DNA of 64,000 nt from JACMQX01 sp044225675 (GCA_044225675.1 JBGAIH010000011.1:1-64000), one strand, 5' to 3'. Shown: positions 25,156-34,711, numbered from the stretch's first letter. Translations and numbers: made by a program. The notes: generated by a model from the sequence alone, not told the origin.

Positions 25156-25602
25156 ATGGCATTCGGCCGGCTCGAACGAACCCAGGGCGCCCAGCCCATG
25201 AGCGAGATCAACGTCACGCCGCTGGTCGACGTGATGCTCGTGCTGGTGGTGATCTTCATCATCACCGCGCCGCTTCTGACCAGCTCGATCCGCCTGGACC
25301 TTCCCAAGACCGACGCCGCGCAGCCGACCGACGTGCCGCGTTTCGTGACGCTCGCGGTCGACCGCACGGGCCAGGCTTTCTTCAACGACAAGCCCGTGAC
25401 GCAGGCGCAGCTGGCCGAGCAGCTGGCTGCGACTGCGGCCCGCAATCCGGACACCGAGATCCAGCTGCGTGCGGATCAGTCGGTGCCCTATGGCCGGGTC
25501 GTCGAGGTCATGGGCGCGGCGCAGAAGGCCGGGCTCAACCGCATCGGCTTCGTCGCCGATCCCGGCCCGCCGGCCGCCGCCGCAGCGCCTGCGGGCAAAT
25601 AG
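25156..25602 (+). CDS. exbD: ExbD/TolR family biopolymer transporter
   Basis: 148 residues. A short cytoplasmic tail, one membrane span with the essential Asp (INVTPLVDVMLVLVVIFIIT, residues 18-37), and a periplasmic domain (LDLPKTDAAQ, then LRADQSVPYGRVVEVMGAAQ and KAGLNRIGFV). The Asp in VDVML is the proton-binding residue of the motor. It lies 14 bases downstream of exbB behind GAGAGG. The C-terminus is a short Pro/Ala tail. Confidence 0.9.
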   Translation: MAFGRLERTQGAQPMSEINVTPLVDVMLVLVVIFIITAPLLTSSIRLDLPKTDAAQPTDVPRFVTLAVDRTGQAFFNDKPVTQAQLAEQLAATAARNPDTEIQLRADQSVPYGRVVEVMGAAQKAGLNRIGFVADPGPPAAAAAPAGK

Positions 25603-25669
25603 GCGGCCAACGCCTAAAATCGCTGGCATGCGGCCAACCGGCCGCGTCGCGACCGTTTGAGTCCCCCTG

Positions 25670-28327
25670 ATGCAAGACAAATACACACCTGCCGAAGTCG
25701 AGCGCGCCGCGCACGCGCAATGGAACGCCCGCGACGCCTACCGCGTCACGGAAGACCCGAGCAAGAAGAAGTTCTACGCCTGCTCGATGCTGCCTTACCC
25801 GAGCGGCAAGCTGCACATGGGCCACGTGCGCAACTACACCATCAACGACATGCTCACGCGCCATCTGCGCATGAACGGCTACAACGTGCTCATGCCCATG
25901 GGCTGGGACGCCTTCGGCCTGCCGGCCGAGAACGCCGCGCTCAAGAACGGCGTGCCGCCTGCCAAGTGGACCTACGACAACATCGCCTACATGAAGAAGC
26001 AGATGCAGGCGATGGGGCTGGCCATCGACTGGTCGCGCGAAGTCGCCACCTGCGACCCGAGCTATTACAAATGGAACCAGTGGCTGTTCCTCAAGATGCT
26101 CGAAAAGGGCATCGCCTACCGCAAGACCCAGGTCGTCAACTGGGACCCGGTGGACCAGACGGTGCTGGCCAACGAGCAGGTGATCGACGGCAAGGGCTGG
26201 CGGACGGGCGCGGTGGTCGAAAAGCGCGAGATTCCCGGCTACTACCTCAAGATCACCGACTACGCGCAGGAACTGCTCGACCATGTGCAGAGCCACCTGC
26301 CGGGCTGGCCCGAGCGCGTGAAGCTGATGCAGGAGAACTGGATCGGCCGCAGCGAAGGCGTGCGCTTTGCCTTCCCGCACGAGATCCGCGGGGAGGACGG
26401 CGAGCTGATCCAGGGCGGCCGCATGTACGTGTTCACCACGCGGGCCGACACCATCATGGGCGTGACCTTCTGCGCGGTGGCGCCCGAGCATCCGCTCGCG
26501 CAGCACGCGGCGCGCGGCAACCCCAGGCTTGCGGCCTTCATCGAGGACTGCAAGAAGGGCGGCACGACCGAGGCCGAGCTGGCCCTGCGCGAGAAGGAAG
26601 GCATGCCGACGGGCCTGGTGGTTCGGCATCCGCTCACCGGCAAGGACGTCGATGTGTGGGTCGGCAACTACGTGCTCATGAGCTACGGCGACGGTGCCGT
26701 CATGGGCGTGCCGGCGCATGACGAGCGCGACTTCATCTTCGCCAAGAAGTACGGCATCGAGATCATGCAGGTGGTGCACGTGGACGGCGAGCACTACGAC
26801 TACGAGCACTGGCACGAGTGGTACGGCGACAAGACCCGCGGCGTGACGATCAACTCCGACACCTTCAGCGGCTTTGCCTACCAGGAGGCGGTCAGCGCGG
26901 TGGCGCACGCGCTGGAGCAAAAGGGCCTGGGCGGCAAGAAGGTCACCTGGCGCCTGCGCGACTGGGGCATCAGCCGCCAGCGCTACTGGGGCACGCCGAT
27001 CCCGATCATCCACTGCCCGGAGCATGGCGCGGTGCCGGTGCCCGAGCGCGACCTGCCGGTGGTGCTGCCGCAGGACTGCGTGCCCGACGGCTCGGGCAAC
27101 CCGCTCAACAAGCGCGAGGACTTTCTCGCCTGCGTCTGCCCGAAGTGCGGCAAGCCCTCGCGCCGCGAGACCGACACGATGGACACCTTCGTGGACAGCT
27201 CGTGGTACTTCATGCGCTACTGCGACCCGACCGACGACCTGGCCATGGTGGCCGCCGGCGCGCAGTACTGGATGCCGATGGACCAGTACATCGGCGGCAT
27301 CGAGCACGCGATCCTGCACCTGCTCTACGCCCGCTTCTGGACCAAGGTGATGCGCGACATGGGGCTGGTGAAGGTCGACGAGCCCTTCACCAGGCTGCTC
27401 ACGCAGGGCATGGTGCTCAACCACATCTACTCGCGCAAGTCCGACAAGGGCGGCATCGAGTACTTCTGGCCGTCCGACGTGGAAAACCTCCACGACGAGG
27501 GCGGCAAGATCATCGGCGCACGCCTGAAGTCCGACGGCTCGGCCGTGACCTACGAGGGCGTGGGCACGATGAGCAAGAGCAAGAACAACGGCGTGGACCC
27601 GCAGGACCTGATCGAGCGCTACGGCGCCGACACGGCGCGCCTGTACACCATGTTCACCGCGCCGCCCGAAGCCACGCTCGAATGGAACGACGCCGCCGTC
27701 GAAGGCAGCTACCGCTTCCTGCGCCGCGTGTGGAACTTCGCGCACAGGCATGCGGCCGCCATCGGCGCGATGCATGCCGCCGGCCCGTCGCCATCGCGTG
27801 CGCCGGCCGGCGACTTCTCGGCTGCAGCCAAGGACATGCGCCGCGAGGTGCATGCGGTGCTGCGCCAGGCGCACTACGACTACGAGCGCATGCAGTACAA
27901 CACGGTGGTCTCCGCCGTGATGAAGATGCTCAACACGCTTGAAGACGCCAAGGCCGACCCGGCGCATCCGGCGGACCTGTGGGCCATCGCCGAATGCCTG
28001 GGCATCCTGCTGCGCACGCTGTATCCGGTGTGCCCGCACATCGGCTGCGTGCTGTGGTCCGAGCTTGGCTATGCGCGCGGCCTGGGCGACCTGCTCGATG
28101 CGCCCTGGCCGCAGGTGGACGAGGAGGCGCTGCGCCAGGACGAAATCGAACTCGTGCTGCAGGTCAATGGCAAGCTGCGCGGCTCGATCCGCGTGCCTGC
28201 GGGCGCCGGCAAGGATGAGATCGAGGCCGCCGCCATCGCCAGCGAAGCCTTCACCAGCTTTGCCAAGGGCGCGGGCATCAAGAAAGTCATCGTGGTGCCC
28301 GGGCGCCTCGTCAACGTGGTGATCTGA
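25670..28327 (+). CDS. leuS: leucyl-tRNA synthetase
   Basis: 885 residues, full-length class I synthetase. The HIGH motif appears as LPYPSGKLHMGHVRNYT (about 45-60), the editing domain includes FTTRADTIMGVTFCAVAPEH with the conserved Thr-rich and YGDGAVMGVPAHDERD segments, WGISRQRYWGTPIPIIHC is present, and KMSKS reads GVGTMSKSKNNGVDP (about 640). The C-terminal domain ends EIELVLQVNGKLRGSIRVPA. A -10-like TAAAAT (25615-25620) lies 50 bases upstream, so it may have its own promoter. lptE begins five bases after its stop. Confidence 0.96.
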   Translation: MQDKYTPAEVERAAHAQWNARDAYRVTEDPSKKKFYACSMLPYPSGKLHMGHVRNYTINDMLTRHLRMNGYNVLMPMGWDAFGLPAENAALKNGVPPAKWTYDNIAYMKKQMQAMGLAIDWSREVATCDPSYYKWNQWLFLKMLEKGIAYRKTQVVNWDPVDQTVLANEQVIDGKGWRTGAVVEKREIPGYYLKITDYAQELLDHVQSHLPGWPERVKLMQENWIGRSEGVRFAFPHEIRGEDGELIQGGRMYVFTTRADTIMGVTFCAVAPEHPLAQHAARGNPRLAAFIEDCKKGGTTEAELALREKEGMPTGLVVRHPLTGKDVDVWVGNYVLMSYGDGAVMGVPAHDERDFIFAKKYGIEIMQVVHVDGEHYDYEHWHEWYGDKTRGVTINSDTFSGFAYQEAVSAVAHALEQKGLGGKKVTWRLRDWGISRQRYWGTPIPIIHCPEHGAVPVPERDLPVVLPQDCVPDGSGNPLNKREDFLACVCPKCGKPSRRETDTMDTFVDSSWYFMRYCDPTDDLAMVAAGAQYWMPMDQYIGGIEHAILHLLYARFWTKVMRDMGLVKVDEPFTRLLTQGMVLNHIYSRKSDKGGIEYFWPSDVENLHDEGGKIIGARLKSDGSAVTYEGVGTMSKSKNNGVDPQDLIERYGADTARLYTMFTAPPEATLEWNDAAVEGSYRFLRRVWNFAHRHAAAIGAMHAAGPSPSRAPAGDFSAAAKDMRREVHAVLRQAHYDYERMQYNTVVSAVMKMLNTLEDAKADPAHPADLWAIAECLGILLRTLYPVCPHIGCVLWSELGYARGLGDLLDAPWPQVDEEALRQDEIELVLQVNGKLRGSIRVPAGAGKDEIEAAAIASEAFTSFAKGAGIKKVIVVPGRLVNVVI

Positions 28328-28332
28328 ACGAC

Positions 28333-28827
28333 ATGCAACGCCGCTTCCTCATCGCCCTCGCGCCGCTGGCGGCGCTCTCCGCCTGCGGGTTCCAGCTTCG
28401 CCAGGCGCCCAGCTTCGCGTTCCGCTCCATTCTGGTGGGCAGCGGCGAGTCGTCGCCCGTGGGCAACGAGCTCAAGCGCAGCATCGCCAGCGGCGGCGCG
28501 GTCGCCGTGCTGGACGGCGCGCAGATCAATGCCGCCGAGGTGATCCTCGACGTGCTGGACGAGCGCCGCGAGAAGGTCGTCGTGGGGCTGACCTCCAGCG
28601 GCCAGGTGCGCGAGTTCCAGCTGCGCAGCCGCTTCACCTTCAAGCTGCGCACACCGGGCGGCAAGGAGCTGATCCCGGCCACCGAGATCCTGCAGCAGCG
28701 CGACATCAGCTTCAACGAGTCCGCGGTGCTCGCCAAGGAGGCGGAAGAAGCGCTGCTGTACCGCGACATGCAGGGCGACATCGTGCAGCAGCTCATGCGG
28801 CGGCTGGCCGCGGTCAAGTCGCTCTGA
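28333..28827 (+). CDS. lptE: LPS-assembly lipoprotein LptE
   Basis: A 164-residue outer-membrane lipoprotein that plugs LptD during LPS export. The lipobox ends at Cys18 (ALSAC), followed by GFQLRQAPSFAFRSILV. The family's alternating pattern continues with REFQLRSRFTFKLRTPGG, and it ends in LLYRDMQGDIVQQLMRRLA. Between leuS and holA, its conserved place in proteobacteria. Confidence 0.9.
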   Translation: MQRRFLIALAPLAALSACGFQLRQAPSFAFRSILVGSGESSPVGNELKRSIASGGAVAVLDGAQINAAEVILDVLDERREKVVVGLTSSGQVREFQLRSRFTFKLRTPGGKELIPATEILQQRDISFNESAVLAKEAEEALLYRDMQGDIVQQLMRRLAAVKSL

Positions 28828-28858
28828 CGGCGCGGGCGCGGCGTAAACTGCGCACACC

Positions 28859-29929
28859 ATGCAGCTTGCCGCCGCCCAGCTCCCGAATCACCTGCAAAAG
28901 GGTCTGCGCCCGCTGTACACGCTGCATGGCGACGAGCCGCTTCTGGTGCAGGAGGCGGCCGACGCCATCCGCGCGGCGGCGCGCGCACAGGGCTACACCG
29001 AACGTACCTCGCACACCGTGGCCGGCGCGCACTTCGACTGGAGCGAGGTGCTGGCTGCCAGTGGCTCGCTCAGCCTGTTCGCCGACCGGCAGATCGTCGA
29101 GATCCGCATTCCGTCGGGCAAGCCGGGCAAGGACGGCAGCGCAGCGATCCAGCAGCTGGTCGAATCCGCGCAGGGCAACGACTCGACGCTGCTGATCTTC
29201 ATCCTGCCCCGGCTCGACGGCATGACGCGCAAGGGCGCCTGGTTCGGTGCGCTCGAAGGCGGCGGCGTGGCCATCGAGCTGCTGCCGGTGGAGCGCTCCG
29301 CGCTGCCGGCCTGGCTGGCGCAGCGGCTGCAGGCCCAGGGCCAGCGCGTCAAGGCGGGCGAGGAGGGGCAGCGCACGCTGCAGTTCTTTGCCGACCGGGT
29401 GGAGGGCAACCTGCTCGCCGCGCACCAGGAGATCCAGAAGCTCGGCCTGCTGCATCCCGCCGGCGAGCTGTCGTTCGAGCAGGTCGAGAACGCCGTGCTC
29501 AACGTGGCGCGCTATGACGTCAAGAAGCTGTCGGAGGCGGTGCTTGGCGGCCAGGTGGCGCGGGTGCAGCGGGTGCTCGACGGCCTGCAGGCCGAGGGCG
29601 AGGCCGAGGTGCTGGTGCATTACACGCTGAGCGAGGACATCCGGGCCCTCAAGCGGGTGAAGGACGCCATGGCCGAGGGCCGGCCGCTGCCCATGGCGCT
29701 GCGCGAGCAGCGGGTCTGGGGCGTCAAGGAGCGGCAGTTCGAGCGCGTGCTGCCGCGCCTGACCGAGGGCACGCTGGCCAACCTGCTGCATGCGGCGCAC
29801 CAGGTCGACGGCATCGTCAAGGGGCTCAAGCAGCCCGACTGGCCCGCCAGCGGATGGCAGGCCCTGCATCGCCTGGCGCTGCAGCTGTGCCAGGCCTGCG
29901 CGATCCCGGGCACGGCGGCGCGGCGCTGA
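28859..29929 (+). CDS. holA: DNA polymerase III subunit delta
   Basis: A 356-residue clamp-loader subunit that opens the sliding clamp. N-terminal domain: LYTLHGDEPLLVQEAADAIR, with LFADRQIVEIRIPSGKPG (about 66-83). The middle domain has GQRVKAGEEGQRTLQFFADR and LAAHQEIQKLGLL, the C-terminal collar LLHAAHQVDGIVKGLKQ. The usual degenerate Walker site of delta is absent, as expected. It follows lptE by 31 bases and closes the operon before proA. Confidence 0.92.
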   Translation: MQLAAAQLPNHLQKGLRPLYTLHGDEPLLVQEAADAIRAAARAQGYTERTSHTVAGAHFDWSEVLAASGSLSLFADRQIVEIRIPSGKPGKDGSAAIQQLVESAQGNDSTLLIFILPRLDGMTRKGAWFGALEGGGVAIELLPVERSALPAWLAQRLQAQGQRVKAGEEGQRTLQFFADRVEGNLLAAHQEIQKLGLLHPAGELSFEQVENAVLNVARYDVKKLSEAVLGGQVARVQRVLDGLQAEGEAEVLVHYTLSEDIRALKRVKDAMAEGRPLPMALREQRVWGVKERQFERVLPRLTEGTLANLLHAAHQVDGIVKGLKQPDWPASGWQALHRLALQLCQACAIPGTAARR

Positions 29930-29990
29930 AGGCCGCGCAGGCGCGGACGGCGGAGGCCGGCCCGTCGCGCCACCGCAAAAAAGGCCTTCA

Positions 29991-30006
29991 CGGCGCTTGA
30001 GCGCCG
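29991..30006 (+). terminator. perfect hairpin between holA and proA
   Basis: CGGCGC-TTGA-GCGCCG at 29991-30006 is a perfect six-pair hairpin with a tetraloop. It is not followed by uridines; a CAAAAT -10-like element (30014-30019) comes next, so it may separate the holA and proA transcription units. Confidence 0.35.
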
Positions 30007-30034
30007 ATCCGGGCAAAATAGAGCCCTTCCTGCC

Positions 30035-31315
30035 ATGAATGCCCTGAACGTCGCCGAATACATGCAGACCCTCGGTCTGCAAGCCCGCAACGCCTCCGCC
30101 GCGATGGCGCGAGCGAGCGCGGCCACCCGCAACAAGGCGCTGCGCGCGCTCGCCGCCCTGCTGCGCGCCAACACCCAGGCGCTGCAGGCCGACAACGCCC
30201 GCGACCTGGAGCGCGCCACCGCGGCCGGCCTGTCGGCGCCCATGGTTGACCGCCTGCGCCTGACCCCGAAGGTTCTGGAGACGGTGGCCGAGGGCTGCGA
30301 GCAGCTCGCCGCCATGGCCGACGTCATCGGCGAGATCATCGGCCTGCGCCAGCAGCCCAGCGGCATCCGCGTGGGCCAGATGCGGGTGCCGATCGGCGTG
30401 TTCGGCATGATCTTCGAGAGCCGCCCGAACGTCACCATCGAGGCCGCGAGCCTGTCGATCAAGAGCGGCAATGCCTGCATCCTGCGCGGCGGCTCCGAGG
30501 CGATCGAGTCCAACAAGGCGCTGGCGCGGCTGGTGCAGCAGGCGCTGGCCGAAGCCGGCCTGCCCGCCGAAGCGGTGCAGCTGGTGCAGACCACCGACCG
30601 CGAGGCCGTGGGCCAGCTCATCACGATGCCGCAGTACGTCGACGTCGTCATTCCGCGCGGCGGCAAGGGGCTGATCGAGCGCATCAGCCGCGACGCGAAG
30701 GTGCCGGTCATCAAGCACCTGGACGGCAACTGCCACGTCTACGTCGACGATCCCTGCGACATCGCGATGGCCGTGAAGGTCGCCGACAACGCCAAGACAC
30801 AGAAGTACAGCCCCTGCAACGCCAGCGAAGGCCTGCTGGTGGCGCGCGGCGTGGCTGCGCAGTTCCTGCCGCAGATCGGCGCGGTCTATGCCGCCAAGGG
30901 CGTGGAGATGCGCTGCGACGCCGAGGCCGGTGCCCTGCTGGCCGGCGTGAAGGACGCGCGCCTGGCGCCGGCCACCGAGCAGGACTGGTTCGAGGAATAC
31001 CTCGCGCCCATCATCAGCATCAAGGTCGTGGCCGGGCTCGACGAAGCCATCGCCCACATCAACCACTACGGCAGCCACCACACCGACGCGATCCTCACGC
31101 GCGACCACGTGCATGCGCAGCGCTTCCTGCGCGAGGTCGACTCCGCCAGCGTGATGGTCAATGCGAGCACGCGCTTTGCCGATGGCTTCGAGTACGGCCT
31201 CGGTGCCGAAATCGGCATCAGCACCGACAAGTTCCACGCCCGCGGGCCGGTGGGCATCGAGGGCCTGACCTCGCTCAAGTACGTCGTGCTGGGCGAAGGC
31301 GAAGTCCGCACCTGA
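30035..31315 (+). CDS. proA: gamma-glutamyl phosphate reductase
   Basis: A 426-residue NADPH-dependent reductase of proline synthesis, converting gamma-glutamyl phosphate to the semialdehyde. Visible family segments: PIGVFGMIFESRPNVTIEAA, LSIKSGNACILRGGSEAIES, PVIKHLDGNCHVYVDDPCDI, the catalytic Cys in KTQKYSPCNASEGLLV, and the final NASTRFADGFEYGLGAEIGI. proB is not adjacent. The start at 30035 is preceded by a weak ribosome site. Confidence 0.95.
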   Translation: MNALNVAEYMQTLGLQARNASAAMARASAATRNKALRALAALLRANTQALQADNARDLERATAAGLSAPMVDRLRLTPKVLETVAEGCEQLAAMADVIGEIIGLRQQPSGIRVGQMRVPIGVFGMIFESRPNVTIEAASLSIKSGNACILRGGSEAIESNKALARLVQQALAEAGLPAEAVQLVQTTDREAVGQLITMPQYVDVVIPRGGKGLIERISRDAKVPVIKHLDGNCHVYVDDPCDIAMAVKVADNAKTQKYSPCNASEGLLVARGVAAQFLPQIGAVYAAKGVEMRCDAEAGALLAGVKDARLAPATEQDWFEEYLAPIISIKVVAGLDEAIAHINHYGSHHTDAILTRDHVHAQRFLREVDSASVMVNASTRFADGFEYGLGAEIGISTDKFHARGPVGIEGLTSLKYVVLGEGEVRT

Positions 31316-31345
31316 GGCAGGCCGGCGGCGCTTGCCCGTCGGGCT

Positions 31346-32203
31346 TCATCCGCCCTGCTGCCGCAGGGGCGCCTGTTGCGGCGCCTTCTTCGGAAACCAC
31401 GGGTAGAACCGGTTGGTCCGTGCCACGTAGTCGCGGTATTCGGGCCGCAGGTTGCCCATCTTCTCTTCCAGCCAGACGATGCCCTGCCGGTAGGCCATGC
31501 GGTGATGCATGCGGATCGGCGAGACGATGGTGAAGATGCCGACCCAGTGGTCGCAGGCGATCAGGAAGATGCCCCACCACAGCAGCGCCTCGCCGAAGTA
31601 GTTGGGGTGACGCGAGTAGCGCCACAGGCCCGCGTCCAGCACCCGGCCCTTGTTGGCAGGGTCGGCCTTGAAGCGGGCGAGCTGCCAGTCGCAGTAAGCC
31701 TCGATCGAGAACCCGGTGAGCCACACGGCCGCGCCGATCCACGCGATCAGGCCGATCGAGGGGGGCTGCAGGTAGAACTGCGTGACCTGCAGCGGCAGCG
31801 AGGTGATCCACATCATCACGCCCTGGATGCCGAAGACCCGGCGGTAGATGTAGAGGTTGACGTTGCGGCCTTCGCGGGCGGCGTCCTGGCGGTACTTCTC
31901 GTAGCGGTCGAGCTCGCGCCAGCCGTCGGCGCGGCTGCGCGCGAACAGGTGGATCGACAGGCGCAGGCCCCAGATCACGGCGCAGGCGGTGATGAGCAGC
32001 TTGCGCGACTCCACGCCCACGCCCCAGGTGTTGAACCAGGTGAACACGGCGATCACGCCATAGCCCGTGCCCCACCACCAGTCGGCGAGCGTGGCGTCGC
32101 GGGTCTTCATGCTGATGACCCACAGTACGAGCTGCACGCCCAGCGAGAGGGCGGCGGTGGCAAGCAGGTTCGTCCAGAGGCCCGGGGCCAGGTCGGCGGT
32201 CAT
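31346..32203 (-). CDS. DUF1295 membrane protein (steroid 5-alpha-reductase-like)
   Basis: 285 residues with about six membrane spans. The C-terminal signature GLWRYSRHPNYFGEALLWWG and later EEKMGNLRPEYRDYVARTNR are those of the DUF1295/ICMT-like family, in which His-Pro-Asn-Tyr and Glu residues bind the cofactor. Members reduce or methylate lipid-like substrates; the substrate here is unknown. It is convergent with proA and 67 bases ahead of the Bug protein gene on the same strand. Confidence 0.83.
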   Translation of the reverse strand: MTADLAPGLWTNLLATAALSLGVQLVLWVISMKTRDATLADWWWGTGYGVIAVFTWFNTWGVGVESRKLLITACAVIWGLRLSIHLFARSRADGWRELDRYEKYRQDAAREGRNVNLYIYRRVFGIQGVMMWITSLPLQVTQFYLQPPSIGLIAWIGAAVWLTGFSIEAYCDWQLARFKADPANKGRVLDAGLWRYSRHPNYFGEALLWWGIFLIACDHWVGIFTIVSPIRMHHRMAYRQGIVWLEEKMGNLRPEYRDYVARTNRFYPWFPKKAPQQAPLRQQGG

Positions 32204-32270
32204 GGTGTGTGCTTTCTTGTCGATCGGTTCGGTGCGGCGGTCGTGTGCAGGGAAGTTCGTGTGCAGGGGC

Positions 32271-33275
32271 TCAGTCGAGCGTCACGCCGGCCTTGCGGAT
32301 CATGGCGCCCCAGCGCGCGTGGTCGGCGCGCACGGTGGCGGCGAACTGCGACTGCGGCGTGCCGCCGGGCTCGTAGCCCAGCTCGCGGATTCGCGCAAGG
32401 TAGTCGGGCTGGCGCACGATCTTCTGCACCTCGGTTTCGAGCCGGCGCACGATGTCGGGGGGCGTCTTCGCGGGCACGAACAGCCCGCCCCAGACGGCGG
32501 CCTCGAAGCCCGGGTAGCCCAGCTCGGCCAGCGTGGGCACCTGCGGCGTCAGGGCCGAGCGCTGCGTGCCGGTCACGGCCAGCAGCCGCACCTTGCCGGC
32601 CTCCAGCTGCGGCTTGAGCGTCACGTAGTCGAGGAACACGGCGGTGATCTCGCCGGCCAGCAGCGCCATCATCGCCGGCGCGCTGCCCTTGTACGGCACA
32701 TGCGTCATCTTCAGGCCGTTGGCGTCGGACAGCGCATGCCCCAGCAGGTGGCCCGACGAGCCCGCGCCGATGGAGGCGTAGTTGAACTCGCTGGGCCGCG
32801 CACGCGCCTGCTCGATGTAGTCCTTGAGCGTGGTCACGTTGGGCCGCGCGGTGCTCGTGGCGAACCACAGCGGTGAAGTCACCAGGTCGGTCACCGGCGT
32901 GAGGTCGGTCAGCGGATTGAACGGCATCTTGCTGTAGAGGCTCGCGGTCTGCACCAGCAGCGGCACGTTGAGCAGCAGCGTGTAGCCGTCGGGCGCCGAC
33001 TTGGCGACGTAGTCGGACGCGATCACGCTGCTGGCGCCGGGCTTGTTCTCCACGATGACCGGCTGCCTGAGCGACTCCGCGAGCTTTTGCGCCACGAGCC
33101 GGCCCAGCACGTCGCCGCCACCGCCCGGCGCGAAGGGCACGACGATGCGCAGGCCGCGACTCGGAAAGTCCGCAGCCTGCGCGCGGGCCGCAGGCGCCAG
33201 TACGGCCGCGCCCCAGGGCGTGGCCGCGGCGAGCGCGTGCTGGAGGAACTGTCGGCGGTGGGGCGTGTAGGGCAT
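32271..33275 (-). CDS. Bug family (TctC-like) periplasmic solute-binding protein
   Basis: 334 residues. The N-terminus HRRQFLQHALAAATPWGAAV is a twin-arginine type signal, cleaved near ARAQA. The Bug fold starts at FPSRGLRIVVPFAPGGGGDV and includes IVENKPGASSVIASDYVA, PDGYTLLLNVP and VPTLAELGYPGFEA. Bug proteins bind carboxylates or aromatics, and many are orphans without TctA/TctB membrane partners, as here. AGGAG lies before the ATG. It is divergent from an IclR regulator. Confidence 0.88.
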   Translation of the reverse strand: MPYTPHRRQFLQHALAAATPWGAAVLAPAARAQAADFPSRGLRIVVPFAPGGGGDVLGRLVAQKLAESLRQPVIVENKPGASSVIASDYVAKSAPDGYTLLLNVPLLVQTASLYSKMPFNPLTDLTPVTDLVTSPLWFATSTARPNVTTLKDYIEQARARPSEFNYASIGAGSSGHLLGHALSDANGLKMTHVPYKGSAPAMMALLAGEITAVFLDYVTLKPQLEAGKVRLLAVTGTQRSALTPQVPTLAELGYPGFEAAVWGGLFVPAKTPPDIVRRLETEVQKIVRQPDYLARIRELGYEPGGTPQSQFAATVRADHARWGAMIRKAGVTLD

Positions 33276-33369
33276 GGTGTCTCCTGGTCGTTCCGTCCGG
33301 CGTGTCGGCGCCCGGCTTCAAGGTGCGCGGCGGATCGGTGAAGTCGATTACAGTGGCTGAAATCTTGCC

Positions 33370-33388
33370 GATCAATTTTTTTCTGATC
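33370..33388. promoter_or_regulatory. short inverted repeat in the Bug-IclR divergent region
   Basis: GATCA (33370-33374) and TGATC (33384-33388) are separated by nine T-rich bases, just upstream of the IclR start. This A+T-rich patch stands out from its surroundings and may be an autoregulatory site. Confidence 0.3.
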
Positions 33389-33401
33389 TTTATCCCAACA
33401 T

Positions 33402-34181
33402 ATGAGAAAAGAGCCGGCGGTCATCGGTGCCCAGAGCGCGGCCAAGGCACTCGCCCTGCTGCGCCACGTCGGCATGCACCATCCGCAGGGCGTGCGGCTG
33501 ACCGATCTCATCGCGCAATCGGGGCTGGACCGGTCCACCACGCACCGTCTTCTGGCTTGCCTCGTCGACGAAGGTTTTGTCGAGCGCGCGGTGCCGACCA
33601 AGCTTTACCGCCTGGGCATCGAGGCCATGCAGCTGGGCCTCGTCTCGGCGGGCATGGCGCCGGTGGTCGAGCGGTTCCGGCCGGTGATGCAGAAGATCGC
33701 GCGCCAGACCGGCGACACCGTGTTCCTGATGGTGCGCAGCGGCGACCATGCGCTGTGCCTGCACCGCGAGGAGGGCAGCTACCCGATCAAGGCCTTCGTG
33801 ATCGAGCCGGGCACGCGCCGCCTGCTGGGCCTCAGCTCGGTAGGCGTCGGCATCCTCGCGCGCATGGACGACGACGAGGTCGCCGCGCTCCACGCGCGCC
33901 AGGCGGCGGCCTACACGCGGCTCGGGCTCACGCTGGCCCGCCTGCGCACGCTGGTGCGCCAGACGCGGCAGGCCGGCTTTTCCGAGATGACCGACCTGCG
34001 CACCGAGGAGACCAGCGGCGTCGGCTGCGCCTTCCGGCTGTCGAGCAACAGCCATGCGGGTCTCAGCGTGGCCGCCATCAACAGCCGCATGCCGCCTGCG
34101 CGGCGCAGGGAGCTGGGCCGTCAGCTGTGCGAGGAGCTGCGGCCTTTCGAATGGGCGGCAGCGGCGGGAGACGAGAAGTGA
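33402..34181 (+). CDS. IclR family transcriptional regulator
   Basis: 259 residues. N-terminal winged helix (SAAKALALLRHVGMHHPQGV, LTDLIAQSGLDRSTTHRLLA) and a C-terminal GAF-like effector domain (TGDTVFLMVRSGDHALCLHR, LGLSSVGVGILARMDDDEV, GVGCAFRLSSNSHAGLSVAA). Members respond to small acids or aromatics. It is divergent from the Bug solute-binding protein, which it probably controls. It begins at ATG 33402, right after the A+T-rich inverted repeat. Confidence 0.9.
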   Translation: MRKEPAVIGAQSAAKALALLRHVGMHHPQGVRLTDLIAQSGLDRSTTHRLLACLVDEGFVERAVPTKLYRLGIEAMQLGLVSAGMAPVVERFRPVMQKIARQTGDTVFLMVRSGDHALCLHREEGSYPIKAFVIEPGTRRLLGLSSVGVGILARMDDDEVAALHARQAAAYTRLGLTLARLRTLVRQTRQAGFSEMTDLRTEETSGVGCAFRLSSNSHAGLSVAAINSRMPPARRRELGRQLCEELRPFEWAAAAGDEK

Positions 34182-34243
34182 TGGCAGGCCCGGCCCCCGC
34201 CTGATCGAACCTGCGCGCGCCTGCCCGGTTCAGGCGGACGATG

Positions 34244-34552
34244 TCAGGCCCGGGCCGGCTGGAACACCCGGATGCGGGGCGTGATCTTGTCGAGGCTGGT
34301 GCGACGCGCAACGCGCATGTCGTATTCGGACTGAAGGTTCAGCCAGAACCTCGGATCCATCCCGAAGAACAGGCCGAGCCGCAGCGCGGTGTCCGCCGTC
34401 ACCGGCCGAGCGCCGTTCACGATGTCGCTGATACGGCTTGGCGGTACGTCGATGTCGCTGGACAGCTGGCGTGCGGTGATGCCCATGGGCTTCATGAACT
34501 CTTCGAGCAATACCTCGCCGGGATGGATTTCATCAAGCAGTTGAGTCGCCAT
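34244..34552 (-). CDS. higA: HigA family antitoxin, apparently orphan
   Basis: 102 residues. The XRE-type helix-turn-helix matches HigA/VapI antitoxins: IHPGEVLLEEFMKPMGITAR at the start, then QLSSDIDVPPSRISDIVNGA and TALRLGLFFGMDPRFWLNLQ. The toxin gene higB normally lies just upstream in the same operon, but only about 150 bases separate this start from gshA and no RelE/HigB-like reading frame is found there. A TTG start at 34558 is possible; ATG at 34552 is preferred. It may act as a stand-alone repressor. Confidence 0.85.
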   Translation of the reverse strand: MATQLLDEIHPGEVLLEEFMKPMGITARQLSSDIDVPPSRISDIVNGARPVTADTALRLGLFFGMDPRFWLNLQSEYDMRVARRTSLDKITPRIRVFQPARA

Positions 34553-34711
34553 CTTCAAAAACGTCCCATGGGAGACACCCGAAACCGCCGGGCTGCGGAC
34601 TGAGCCGTCTCAGTGGAATGAAAGTTTGTCCGCCAGCCTTGCAATCCGGAAATCGCCCCCTAAATCCCTACAATTCACGTCAGATATTCATCCTGGAAGT
34701 CAGAGGGCTGC

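Noticed and set aside
34559..34711. Remnant of a higB toxin gene
   Set aside because: All three frames on the minus strand were read; none gives the RelE/HigB pattern beyond chance.
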